Below are positions 26,214 through 34,982 of a stretch of 64,000 nucleotides of DNA, in pieces. Below the pieces are notes generated by a model. That model was not told where the DNA came from, made no database searches, and saw nothing but the letters and a program-made list of their open reading frames with translations. The stretch's first letter is position 1. Every line of letters starts with the position of its first letter. A program made the position numbers and the translations under genes. The DNA is from Granulosicoccus sp947495035 (GTDB taxonomy: Bacteria > Pseudomonadota > Gammaproteobacteria > Granulosicoccales > Granulosicoccaceae), in assembly GCF_050589605.1 (NCBI RefSeq), contig NZ_JBNGOO010000010.1. The stretch is one strand, 5' to 3'.

Positions 26214-27125
26214 TCACGTCGCCGCCAGCTCCGCCAGCGAGTCTGAAAGCAGGTCGAAGATTGCCCGAATACGCTTGCTGCTCTTGAGCTGTTGATGGGC
26301 GACCAGCCATATCGGGAACGTGATTGCCTCGGTATCAGGCAGCACTCGTATCATCTGCGGATCCTTGTCGCCGATCACTTCCATCATCAATCCCAGGGCG
26401 ACCCCTTGCCTGACCATCTGCCACTGCACCAGATGATTCTCGCAGATCACGGGGAAGTTTTCGGCAGTCAGTGTCAAACCGAATACTCGCAGCGCATCGA
26501 TCATCTCGCCCCCCCGGTTGAAACCGGTGAAATCGGCCTTGTTGAGTACCTCGGTGGTGAGCGGCCTGCCAAGACCATCCAGATAGTCTCGTGAACCATA
26601 GAGACGAGCGGCAACGTTGCAGACCTTCTTTGCAACCAGATCCGGGTGAGAGGGTCGTACATTGCGCACGGCAATGTCAGCTTCTCGCCGACCAAGATTG
26701 CTGAGCTCGTTCGATGCCAGAATCTCGATTGATATACCCGGGTATTGCCTGCGCGCCTGTCTGATCATTGGCGGCAAACACAGTGCGGCTATGCTGTCGA
26801 TCGCCGTTATGCAAACCTCGCCATCCAGTTGTCGAGATTGACCACTGGCAGCCATGGATACGCGCGTGGCCGCTTCGAACATCTGTCGAACATGGTCCAC
26901 CAGTTCCAGGCCACTCGGCGTCAACCGGAGTTGCTTGCCGACTCTATCGAACAGAACGACACCCAGTTCCTTCTCCAAGGCAGCCACCTGACGACCCACC
27001 GTTGGTTGCGCCATTCCCAGCGCTCGACCAGCGGCCGACAGGGAGCCTTCTTCAGCGGTGACCAGGAATGCTCTCGCCCGGTTCCAATCGAAATGTGTCG
27101 CGCTCCAATCCATGCGTTTACGCAT
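26214..27125 (-). CDS. LysR-family transcriptional regulator
   Basis: With ATG 27125 the protein has 303 aa; ATG 27113 is equally plausible. The N-terminal winged helix-turn-helix is clear: NRARAFLVTAEEGSLSAAGRALGMAQPTVGRQVAALEKELG, then LFDRVGKQLRLTPSGLELVDHV. The C-terminal part is a LysR effector domain with GEVCITAIDSIAALCLPPMI and ADIAVRNVRPSHPDLVAKKV. It diverges from the DUF2306-like membrane gene and is a natural candidate to control it. The ligand is unknown. Confidence 0.93.
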   Translation of the reverse strand: MRKRMDWSATHFDWNRARAFLVTAEEGSLSAAGRALGMAQPTVGRQVAALEKELGVVLFDRVGKQLRLTPSGLELVDHVRQMFEAATRVSMAASGQSRQLDGEVCITAIDSIAALCLPPMIRQARRQYPGISIEILASNELSNLGRREADIAVRNVRPSHPDLVAKKVCNVAARLYGSRDYLDGLGRPLTTEVLNKADFTGFNRGGEMIDALRVFGLTLTAENFPVICENHLVQWQMVRQGVALGLMMEVIGDKDPQMIRVLPDTEAITFPIWLVAHQQLKSSKRIRAIFDLLSDSLAELAAT

Positions 27126-27211
27126 ATCCAATAGACGCAATACTCATATTGCCTATGCTTCAAAGCATACATAAACTGGCCCCTCAGATGTTTGCGAGCC
27201 GGAGAATTCTC

Positions 27212-27970
27212 TTGGACACATCAATTGTCATGCAACTGCATGCCTTGACTGGATCGGCGACTGTGTGCAGCGGAGCGGCAGCACTGATACTGCGCAAAGG
27301 ATCCAGGCCGCACCGAACTTCCGGTCGCATCTTCACCGTGTCGATGCTGCTGATGGGACTGGTAGTGGCAGCCAGCACCTGGCTATTACCGGGTAGTGTC
27401 TCGGCAACCGGTCTTCTATTTACCGCGTTCATGTGCTACCTGGTGATTTCCGCCTGGTCGAGCGTGAATCACCAGGCAAATCGGCTCTCCGTACTGGATC
27501 ATGCAGCGCCGGTAGTCGCACTGTCCATCGCCGCTGCGGGTTTCGGCCTTGGCTTGCACACGCACAGTATCCTTGCTGATGCGTCGCAAGCGACTCAGAG
27601 ACAGGCTTGTATCTTCTTCGCAATACTGGCAACTCTGTCGATGGGACTGGATCTCAACAACCTGCGCATCGGTGGCGTTCAAGACAGGCACAGAATCATC
27701 AGGCATGTCTGGAGAATGCACTGTGCACTGTTTTTCGCAACCTCTACCCTCTTCACCGGACCAGGTTCGGTGCTGCTACCGGAGTCGTTGCGAGGAAACC
27801 CACTTCTGCTGATCCCACAGATACTGGTAGTCTGTCTTGCACTTTACTGGATATTCCGTCTGCTCTTTCTCCGAAAGACGCTTGCATTCCTTCACTCAGG
27901 TTCTGTTTCCACACCGCCCACAGTTCACAAATGCAACTCCGGACAAAAGGAGGACATGAAAACCGGATAA
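27212..27970 (+). CDS. DUF2306-like membrane protein
   Basis: I chose TTG 27212, preceded by GGAGA with six-base spacing (252 aa); ATG 27230 or ATG 27155 are alternatives. The protein starts with LHALTGSATVCSGAAALILRKGSRPHRTSGRIF, the pattern of DUF2306-type proteins, followed by VSMLLMGLVVAASTWLL and several more helices (TGLLFTAFMCYLVISAWSS, VVALSIAAAGFGLGL, ACIFFAILATLSMGLDL, LIPQILVVCLALYWIFRLLF). The role is unknown. The gene diverges from a LysR regulator, suggesting regulation by that protein. Confidence 0.7.
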   Translation: MDTSIVMQLHALTGSATVCSGAAALILRKGSRPHRTSGRIFTVSMLLMGLVVAASTWLLPGSVSATGLLFTAFMCYLVISAWSSVNHQANRLSVLDHAAPVVALSIAAAGFGLGLHTHSILADASQATQRQACIFFAILATLSMGLDLNNLRIGGVQDRHRIIRHVWRMHCALFFATSTLFTGPGSVLLPESLRGNPLLLIPQILVVCLALYWIFRLLFLRKTLAFLHSGSVSTPPTVHKCNSGQKEDMKTG

Positions 27971-28018
27971 GCGAGGTACTCCGTTACCAGAAACAGGAAA
28001 ACCCAGACTCTTCCCGAA

Positions 28019-31000
28019 TCATTCGCCATTGTCAAAGAGCTTGGTATCCGGCACAAGATCCGAATCTGTCGTCAACAACAGTGCATCGATTTCCAGTCCA
28101 TCCTCGCGCATCCAGACGTCTATCGTATGCTGCCCGGGTGAACTGACCTGCACGCTGGCAACACCATTGCCACGTGTACTGTTCGACCAGGTCCAGCTAC
28201 CAGATGGAAAACCCTGCATTGCAGCTGCGCCGGCCAATGTACCGTCGATGCCGACGTGAATGCTGTCGCTCTTCCCTTCCCCATTGTGGGCATCGCCCCA
28301 TCCACGCACCCAGACTCTCCATTTGCCTGCCGTGGGGAAGTCAACCGTGTAGCGCATGACCGGCGACCCGTTGGTACTCTTTTTCAGGGCGCCAGTATCC
28401 GGAGTGGTAACCATGGACCCTCCGCTTGCCCCACTTCTTTTCCCCGAGACCCAGGCATGTGCACCAGCAGCCTTTCGGGATGAGAACGACTCGGCCTCGA
28501 TGAGCACCACCTCACTGACAGAGCTCGACGAACCGTTGTCTTCGGATTGCTCACTAGCGCTGTCAGTATCCGTGTCACTCTCGCTGCCGGAATCTCCCTC
28601 GCCGTTACCGTGCCCGCCACCATCGGCGGTTTCAGTGCCCGTATCAGTGCCCGTATCAGTGCCCGTATCAATGTCCTGGCCAGCATGATCTTCCGCCTCA
28701 CTTTCACCGGTGTTGCCCACCTGCTGCTCGGCTGGTCCTGAACCGCTGGGTACATAAGTCTGGTCCAGGCTCAATACCAGTGCATCAAACTCGAAGCCAT
28801 CCTCACGCATCCAGACATCAATCGTGTGCACCCCGGCAGAATCGATCTGCACAGCGGCAATGCCATTGCCACGAGTCGAACTCGACCAGACCCATCCGCC
28901 GGACGGAAAGCCCTGCAAGGCCGCCGCATCGGCAAGCGTGCCATTGACACCAACATGCAGACTGTCACTCTTGCCTTCACCATCTACAGCATCGCCCCAG
29001 CCGCGAACCCAGACTCGCCACTTGCCGGCTTCGGGAAAATCCACCTGATAACGAAGCTGCGGTGTATCGACATGACTCTGCCGGATCATTCCGGAATCGG
29101 GAGTGGCAATCATCGAGGCATTACCACGCGCACCGCTGCGACTTCCAGGTGCCCAGCTGTGACCGGCGGCGACGACTGAACCGAAAGAATGTTCAGCCTC
29201 GATCACAATGACGCCGCCTGTTGCCGCCTGTGCATCGCCTTCAGAACCCTCAGAACCCTCAGAACCCTCAGAACCCTCAGAACCCTCAGAACCCTCAGAA
29301 CCCTCAGAACCCTCAGAACCCTCAGAACCTGCGTCTACGACACTCTCGCCGGCATCATCGCCATTACTGCCGGAACCGTCACCGCCATCGCTTGCCGTAT
29401 CATTGCCGCCACCGGCATCCCCATCGCTCGTCGCGTCATCGGCACTACCGGCATCCTCACCGCTCTCCGCTTGCGAGTTCTCAGCTTCATCCCCGCTCGT
29501 ACCACCGTCGTCGGCGGTACCACTTTCATCACCGATACCGGTGCCATCGTCATCCGTGCTTCCAGCAGCGGAGTCTGTGGCACTTCCCTCATCGTTTCCG
29601 CCGCTCGACTGCTGGTCCGCTGGCCCCATTCCAGTGGGAACAAAGCTGCTGTCCCGGCTCAGTACCAGTGTGTCGAACTCGAAACCGTCCTCGCGCATCC
29701 AGACATCGATCGTGTGCACCCCGGCCGAGTCAACCTGCACGCTGGCAGTACCACTATCACGAGTTGTATTGGACCAGGTCCACCCACCTGCAGGAAAGCC
29801 CTGCACCGAAGCTGCCCCGTCAAGTATTCCATCGAGTCCCACGTGGACGCTGTCACTCTTGCCCTCGCCGTCATGCGCATCACCCCAGCCTCGGACCCAG
29901 ACCTGCCATTTGCCTGCAGCCGGGAAATTCACCTGATAACTCACATGGGGCGTGTCGACAGTACTGCGACGAAGCAGGCCGTCGTCGGGAGTGGTGACCA
30001 GCGATGCGTTGCCGCGTGCCCCCTGTCGATTGCCTGCTTTCCAATGATGACCGGCAGCGGCGACATTGGTCACGGCGTGCTCGGCCTCGATCACGATCAA
30101 CTCATTGGCCGCCGCTTGGACAGGATCTACAGGTTCCACCCACTCCTCATTCGGCTCTGGTTCAGGTGATCCCTCTGTCGCACCGTCCAGCACGCGTATG
30201 AAGTCCCAGGTAGCGTCGAAAGTGGGACCACGAAATGAGGTCGCAATGATGCCGACTGCCAATCCGCTGTCCGCCTCGAGCCACTCCAACGGGAAGGATG
30301 TGGCAGGACCGACGGAGACGATCTCACCGTCTTCGCCACTGCGATAGTAGGCCTGGACGCTACCCGTCGCGGGTTCCACCGACAGATACAGATCAACCTC
30401 CTCCTGTCCGAAAATGGGAGCCGCTACCGTGGCGACACCCTTGAACGAACCGTTGCGTTCAGCAGCAAACTGGACGCCACCTGTCTTGCCGGTTGAATTC
30501 ATGACCAGCTTGATGTAATTGTCCTGATCTCCGGTACCGATATAGAAACCCATCGACTGGATACCCCCTATTGAAGCACCGGAGAAGGGGCTCAAAAGAC
30601 GAGTATGTACGGTGAAAGCAGCACTTTCCGGCGTCACGTCGATTCCGAACTGGAAGGCATACTCCTGGCTGTTCAGTTTCCCCACCGGGTCACCATCCGG
30701 AATATCGTCGATGGTCAGCACTCCAGCGGCTCCACCGGTCGTCAGATTTGCCAGAGAATACAAGTCCAGATACTCACTGGATCCATTGTTCATCAGGCCA
30801 CTGAAACCGAGATTGAACAGAAAACCTGCCGTCTCGCTGTCATTCTCCCACTCGTAAGAGACAGGCAACGACGTTTTACGCCCATTGTCCGGATCCCGAA
30901 CGAAGGGGTCTTCAAGATCTGCGATTCCATCACCGTCATCGTCCGTATCCTGGCGATCCGACAGGAAGTCCTCGTCCAGATCGGCAGGAAGATCTGCAGG

Positions 31001-32992
31001 TGAACAGGGATCCGTGCCATTGGCCAGTTCATCCGCGTTCGAGAAACCGTCCTTGTCATCATCGTTGGAGGGCGTACCGCCACAAATGCCTGCTACTGCA
31101 CCGTCGTAATCAACGGGTTCGAATACGACAATCTGCTTTTTCACAAAGTCGGCAACCCAGATCGTTCCGGGAAATTGCTGTGCATCGCCTTGAGCACTCA
31201 CATCCAGAGGCAGCCCTCCCACATTGGCAAACAACTTGTCCTTCTTCAGGAGCTTGTTACCTGAACCATTCAGTACAAGTCGTTGTATCGAGTTGTTCCA
31301 GCCCGCGGCCAACAAGTCACCCTGCATGGCACCACCGAAGTTCGATGCACGATATTCAACAAGGCCATTGGTCGAAAAACTGAAGGTGGTCAAAGCCTGG
31401 CTGGCGGCACTGCCGGCGGCGCGCATATCACACTCGACCGGATTCGCTTCACTGACCGCGGGCTGTGGATTGGTAGTATTGAATGTGTTCGACAGACTGG
31501 CTCGCGTCGGATTCGGGTGTCCTCCGTAATAGCCGCGTTCGCTGACGAAATGCAGGGCGTCCGGATAGGTCTTGCCCGGTTCACTCTGTTGATTGCTGCA
31601 CTGGCCATTCGAACCCTCGCCAACCGGCGAGCCACCCCAACCCGAGTTCGAGCCATTGTCGATGGTGTACATCCTGCCTTCATCAGTGAGCACAATATCG
31701 TAGGCATTGCGAAACCCGGGGGCATAGACCTGTACGGGGCCGCCCGGCACCAGCATTGCCTGATTCAGCCCATCATTGCCGCCAAAGGGGTCATTCTTGT
31801 CTTTCTTCCCTGATCGGGTTTCATCATCCAGCGTCGGCAGATCATATGTCGATTCGCCAATTGCACCAAGATCGATCTCGAGTATCGCGGCACTCAAGGC
31901 ATACTCTGGCAGTTTCGCAAAATTGTTTGACGGCGCCCCTTGATTCGTATTGCCGCCCGCGGCGAGATAGAGCCGTTGCGTCGCCTCATTCAACGCCATG
32001 CCGTTACCGTGATGATTTTCTTCCGAACGCGGCAATCCGCGTACCAGGTCGAGCTTCTTCCAGTTGCCGTTTACATCAAGCGTCAGTCTCGAAATGACAC
32101 CGGAGTTGGTATCCAGACCGGTCTCCGTATGCGATGGACCACCGCCGATGCGCGGGTCACTTGAGGCGACATAGACGACAGGGTTGGATGCGGTGCCTGC
32201 AACCAGCAAGCCCGTCACCAGACGTTTGTTGATCGCGGTATTGACATCACCGGTGTCGTCATGATTCGGTATGTTCTTGATCAGGTTGATTGTCTCTTCC
32301 GACACCACGCGATAGTCGTTGGCCCCGCTTCGCTCGATGTCGAAGACCTTGATCAATCCGAGCATGTCGGCCACATACAAGCGACCATCCGGGCCAAACT
32401 GCAGGGATGTTGGCTTGACCTTGGAGTGGTCCGTCAGAATGGCCTTGCCAAATGCCGGCTCACTGGACGGCATGGCGCTACCCAGCGCGGGTTCCGAGCC
32501 CTCTGCAAATGCGCCGTTACCACTCAGCGTGAAGATGTCCAGGTTGGACTCGCCGTCGTGCGACACGTACAAGGCGCCAACACGATGACCGGCTTCCGCT
32601 GGTGTGAAAACAAGTTCGATGACAAGGGAATCACCAGCCGACAAGGTGCGCGGTCCCTTGAAATCACTGGCGAATTCCAGCGCATCGGGCTCACTGAGCC
32701 AGTTCGCACTGACGGTGATTTCCCTGTCCAGGGAGCTGTTGGTCAGAACCAGGCGTCGGGTATCACGCTCTCCGACCTCGACCGTGCCGAAATCGATCTC
32801 GGTGACGCTGCTCACCAGCCGTGGACCCACTTCTCCGGGGTTCGCAGCCTCCAGTCGCGGATTGCTCGACAACCCCGAATGATCGGTGATCGAGGCAACA
32901 GCCCACAGCAGCAGGAAACTCAGGCTGGCAGCCAGGATAAAGGCATAACCGGGCAGCGGTCGAGCCACAGGGGAAATCGATCGTCGGTTCAT
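28019..32992 (-). CDS. Giant surface/secreted protein: ASH-like, sorbosone-dehydrogenase-like propeller, TSP3, LamG-like and three carbohydrate-binding-like repeats
   Basis: A 1657-aa protein. A hydrophobic segment near 16-36 is a signal anchor or signal peptide. Residues about 60-160 form an ASH-like domain (VTEIDFGTVEVGERDTR). About 180-620 resembles the glucose/sorbosone dehydrogenase propeller: ENHHGNGMALN (near 326, possible catalytic His), VYAPGFRNAYDIVLT (near 427; compare GLRNP) and IWVADFV. At about 642-699 are Asp-rich calcium-binding TSP3 repeats (DDDKDGFSNADE, DTDDDGDGIAD). About 710-900 is LamG-like. Three homologous modules begin near 964, 1261 and 1496 with IEAE and end in MREDGxExDxLxLxxD, like GH115 C-terminal or CBM6/35-type modules, joined by acidic Gly/Ser/Asp linkers. 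Likely extracellular polysaccharide binding with possible sugar oxidation. Where I expect the PQQ-contacting RxRDV the sequence reads LPLDV, so quinoprotein activity is uncertain. Confidence 0.85.
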   Translation of the reverse strand: MNRRSISPVARPLPGYAFILAASLSFLLLWAVASITDHSGLSSNPRLEAANPGEVGPRLVSSVTEIDFGTVEVGERDTRRLVLTNSSLDREITVSANWLSEPDALEFASDFKGPRTLSAGDSLVIELVFTPAEAGHRVGALYVSHDGESNLDIFTLSGNGAFAEGSEPALGSAMPSSEPAFGKAILTDHSKVKPTSLQFGPDGRLYVADMLGLIKVFDIERSGANDYRVVSEETINLIKNIPNHDDTGDVNTAINKRLVTGLLVAGTASNPVVYVASSDPRIGGGPSHTETGLDTNSGVISRLTLDVNGNWKKLDLVRGLPRSEENHHGNGMALNEATQRLYLAAGGNTNQGAPSNNFAKLPEYALSAAILEIDLGAIGESTYDLPTLDDETRSGKKDKNDPFGGNDGLNQAMLVPGGPVQVYAPGFRNAYDIVLTDEGRMYTIDNGSNSGWGGSPVGEGSNGQCSNQQSEPGKTYPDALHFVSERGYYGGHPNPTRASLSNTFNTTNPQPAVSEANPVECDMRAAGSAASQALTTFSFSTNGLVEYRASNFGGAMQGDLLAAGWNNSIQRLVLNGSGNKLLKKDKLFANVGGLPLDVSAQGDAQQFPGTIWVADFVKKQIVVFEPVDYDGAVAGICGGTPSNDDDKDGFSNADELANGTDPCSPADLPADLDEDFLSDRQDTDDDGDGIADLEDPFVRDPDNGRKTSLPVSYEWENDSETAGFLFNLGFSGLMNNGSSEYLDLYSLANLTTGGAAGVLTIDDIPDGDPVGKLNSQEYAFQFGIDVTPESAAFTVHTRLLSPFSGASIGGIQSMGFYIGTGDQDNYIKLVMNSTGKTGGVQFAAERNGSFKGVATVAAPIFGQEEVDLYLSVEPATGSVQAYYRSGEDGEIVSVGPATSFPLEWLEADSGLAVGIIATSFRGPTFDATWDFIRVLDGATEGSPEPEPNEEWVEPVDPVQAAANELIVIEAEHAVTNVAAAGHHWKAGNRQGARGNASLVTTPDDGLLRRSTVDTPHVSYQVNFPAAGKWQVWVRGWGDAHDGEGKSDSVHVGLDGILDGAASVQGFPAGGWTWSNTTRDSGTASVQVDSAGVHTIDVWMREDGFEFDTLVLSRDSSFVPTGMGPADQQSSGGNDEGSATDSAAGSTDDDGTGIGDESGTADDGGTSGDEAENSQAESGEDAGSADDATSDGDAGGGNDTASDGGDGSGSNGDDAGESVVDAGSEGSEGSEGSEGSEGSEGSEGSEGSEGSEGDAQAATGGVIVIEAEHSFGSVVAAGHSWAPGSRSGARGNASMIATPDSGMIRQSHVDTPQLRYQVDFPEAGKWRVWVRGWGDAVDGEGKSDSLHVGVNGTLADAAALQGFPSGGWVWSSSTRGNGIAAVQIDSAGVHTIDVWMREDGFEFDALVLSLDQTYVPSGSGPAEQQVGNTGESEAEDHAGQDIDTGTDTGTDTGTETADGGGHGNGEGDSGSESDTDTDSASEQSEDNGSSSSVSEVVLIEAESFSSRKAAGAHAWVSGKRSGASGGSMVTTPDTGALKKSTNGSPVMRYTVDFPTAGKWRVWVRGWGDAHNGEGKSDSIHVGIDGTLAGAAAMQGFPSGSWTWSNSTRGNGVASVQVSSPGQHTIDVWMREDGLEIDALLLTTDSDLVPDTKLFDNGE
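28632..28667 (-). repeat. In-frame 12-bp repeat coding Thr-Asp-Thr-Gly linker
   Basis: Three perfect 12-bp units (TCAGTGCCCGTA on the plus strand) plus a partial encode a TGTD-type repeat in the linker before the third carbohydrate-binding-like module of the giant protein. Confidence 0.85.
29241..29330 (-). repeat. In-frame 9-bp repeat coding (Gly-Ser-Glu)10 linker
   Basis: Ten units of TCAGAACCC (plus strand), the last with one change, encode a Gly-Ser-Glu array at about residues 1221-1250. Because the unit is 9 bp, copy-number change would lengthen or shorten the linker without a frameshift. Confidence 0.95.
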
Positions 32993-33325
32993 CAGTGAAG
33001 CGTCCGAGCTGGTTGGCTGTTCGTCTTCCTGACATCGCCCGGATGTGTCTGGTCTTTAGATGTGCACCCGGCAGACGTGACCGCGGTCACCCTGTGAACA
33101 ACGCACCTGGCTCGTCAGCGACCAGATTTCACCGGATCTCACGAACGCACGTCGGGTGCGAAGTGGGTATATGGGTGTCTGTTCTTGTTTCTGTTCTTGT
33201 CGAGAGGCAGGGAAATGGGTGTCTGATATGGGTGTCTGATATGGGAATCAGACTTTCGAAATGCCAGGCCCGTCTGGGGTAGACTGGGCACGGAACCCTG
33301 ATCTCACTTTCCGGATAGCGGACCC
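32993..33325. promoter_or_regulatory. Divergent region between giant protein and aldose epimerase, with short repeats
   Basis: About 330 bp that should hold both promoters. At 33178-33201 TCTGTTCTTGT(T/C) is repeated twice, and at 33215-33240 ATGGGTGTCTGAT is repeated twice, with a related copy near 33171. No operator can be assigned. Confidence 0.45.
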
Positions 33326-34204
33326 TTGCCACTCGTGTACACGATAAGCCACAAGAACCTTGAAGCGACCATCAACCCTGTCGGTGCTGAACTCAGCAGT
33401 CTGAAAGTCGACGAGGTCGAATACCTGTGGCAGGGTGATGCTCGTTACTGGAGCGGCAGAGCTCCCATACTGTTCCCCATCGTAGGTGCGTTGAGGGACG
33501 GCCACATGATCCATCAGGGAACTCGCTATGAGATGGCCAAACATGGCATCGCCAGACATGCTCGCTTCGACCGCGTGAAATCCAGTGCCAACGTCGTATC
33601 GATGCGTCTGCAATCGGACAGCACCACCCTGCAACACTACCCCTGGCAATTCGAATTGCTTGTGCACTTCACTCTGGATGAGTCAGGCCTGGACATTCGT
33701 TATGAAGTCATCAACCAGGACGACAAGCCGATGCTGTTCACACTGGGCTCACACCCCGCCTTCGCCTTGAACATCGGTGACACCCGGGAGCTCGAGAACT
33801 ATGCCGTCGCGATAGAACAGAGCGAGCCGCTGCAACGCTACGACCTCAACGAATCCGGACTTCTGGAAACGGACTCAGAGTCTTATCCCAACGTTATTCC
33901 CCTGAGCGAAAGCCTGTTCGACAATGACGCCCTGGTATTCCGGGACATAAAGGCCGAGTCCATCAGGCTCAGCCACAATGGCCGAACCATGCTGACGGTC
34001 AATACGGGTGGCGCTCCACATCTGGGTGTCTGGGCCAAGCCGGCAGCACCATTCGTCTGCATCGAGCCATGGCTCGGCACCTGCGACTTTGTCGACTCGA
34101 ACGGGCAGTTTGCGAACAAGCCGGACCTGAAAACCCTTGCACCGGGCCACACTTTCGAGCACGGCATCGGTATCGTCTTCCCCGGTGAGCAAGGCATAGC
34201 CTGA
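33326..34204 (+). CDS. Aldose 1-epimerase family protein (galactose mutarotase-like)
   Basis: A 292-aa protein from TTG 33326; GTG 33335 is an alternative and neither has a strong ribosome site. Family blocks are visible: NPVGAELSSLKVDEVEYLWQ, WSGRAPILFPIVGAL, MAKHGIARHARF (catalytic-His region), LFTLGSHPAFAL (second His) and CIEPWLGTCDF (acidic residue). It resembles the LacX/YeaD-like subgroup that interconverts alpha and beta anomers of hexoses or hexose phosphates in the cytoplasm; there is no signal peptide. It diverges from the giant propeller protein and converges on proX. The setting next to a possible sugar dehydrogenase and PQQ genes fits aldose metabolism. Confidence 0.92.
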   Translation: MPLVYTISHKNLEATINPVGAELSSLKVDEVEYLWQGDARYWSGRAPILFPIVGALRDGHMIHQGTRYEMAKHGIARHARFDRVKSSANVVSMRLQSDSTTLQHYPWQFELLVHFTLDESGLDIRYEVINQDDKPMLFTLGSHPAFALNIGDTRELENYAVAIEQSEPLQRYDLNESGLLETDSESYPNVIPLSESLFDNDALVFRDIKAESIRLSHNGRTMLTVNTGGAPHLGVWAKPAAPFVCIEPWLGTCDFVDSNGQFANKPDLKTLAPGHTFEHGIGIVFPGEQGIA

Positions 34205-34232
34205 CACCTGCCATCGGACAACAACGGTCTCG

Positions 34233-34793
34233 TCAGGATTCCGCCTGGAAGTTCAAAACCGTTGGAGGGTGATTCCAGGCTTCGAGCGCCCGCATCAGAT
34301 CAGCGGTACGCAGCCGCGTACTATGGGTGTTGCGACAGGGGTGCAGATAGATCCATTCATGTTCCAGCACGCTTGCCTCGAAATAGACACCCACCTTGCA
34401 TTGTGTATCATTGATCAGTGCCAGCGGGGAGACCGAGCCAGGAACCACGCCGAGATAGAGCCCCAGTCGCTCGGTGCTGGCGAACGCGAATTGCCCGCCG
34501 CTTACCGGAATCAATTTTCTCAAACCGCGAAGATCAACGGTATGATCCTGCTCCACCACCAGTAGAAACATCCGGCCTTTCTTGTTGCGCAGGAACAGGT
34601 TCTTGGTGTGCGCACCGGGCTCCTGGTAAACCATGCCCTTGGCCTGATCGACGGTATACAGTGGTTCATGACTGATCGTCTGTTGCTCGATGTGCAAGGC
34701 ATGCAAGGCAGCGAGTACTTGCTCGACGCTGGCAGCCAGCTCGCCATTGGCCAGCACAACCGCGTCCGGGTCAGGTCTATCGGAGTGGCTCAT
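34233..34793 (-). CDS. proX: Prolyl-tRNA editing protein ProX (YbaK/EbsC fold)
   Basis: A 186-aa stand-alone editing domain of the ProX/PrdX type, which hydrolyses mischarged Ala-tRNA(Pro). Family blocks: LHIEQQTISHEPLYTVDQA, GAHTKNLFLRNKKGRMFLLV, LRKLIPVSGGQFAFAS, GVVPGSVSPLALINDTQCKV and IYLHPCRNTHSTRL. Length is normal for the family. It is transcribed toward the aldose epimerase, and a 9-bp repeat array lies 31 bp upstream of its start, inside the likely promoter. Confidence 0.9.
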   Translation of the reverse strand: MSHSDRPDPDAVVLANGELAASVEQVLAALHALHIEQQTISHEPLYTVDQAKGMVYQEPGAHTKNLFLRNKKGRMFLLVVEQDHTVDLRGLRKLIPVSGGQFAFASTERLGLYLGVVPGSVSPLALINDTQCKVGVYFEASVLEHEWIYLHPCRNTHSTRLRTADLMRALEAWNHPPTVLNFQAES

Positions 34794-34824
34794 GATCTTC
34801 AGGGAATACTGTCAATGATCGCCT

Positions 34825-34887
34825 TTGGCTGGCTTGGCTGGCTTGGCTGGCTTGGCTGGCTTGGCTGGCTTGGCTGGCTTGGCTGGC
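34825..34887. repeat. Tandem repeat, 9-bp unit TTGGCTGGC, seven perfect copies
   Basis: Seven identical units lie between the pqqE stop and the proX start, both on the minus strand. Because the array sits 31 bp from the proX start codon, copy number would change promoter spacing. Confidence 0.95.
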
Positions 34888-34982
34888 CCGAAAGGATACC
34901 TGATGGTGGAAGATCGTGTAACCGCGTGTTCGAAGAAACGCTTCTGCCAACTGACCGGCTCTGTGATCGGGAGCCGAATCGG

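Noticed and set aside
29189..30169. Plus-strand frames with Ser-Glu-Pro or Arg-Thr-Leu repeats
   Set aside because: They are antisense readings of the Gly-Ser-Glu linker of the giant protein.
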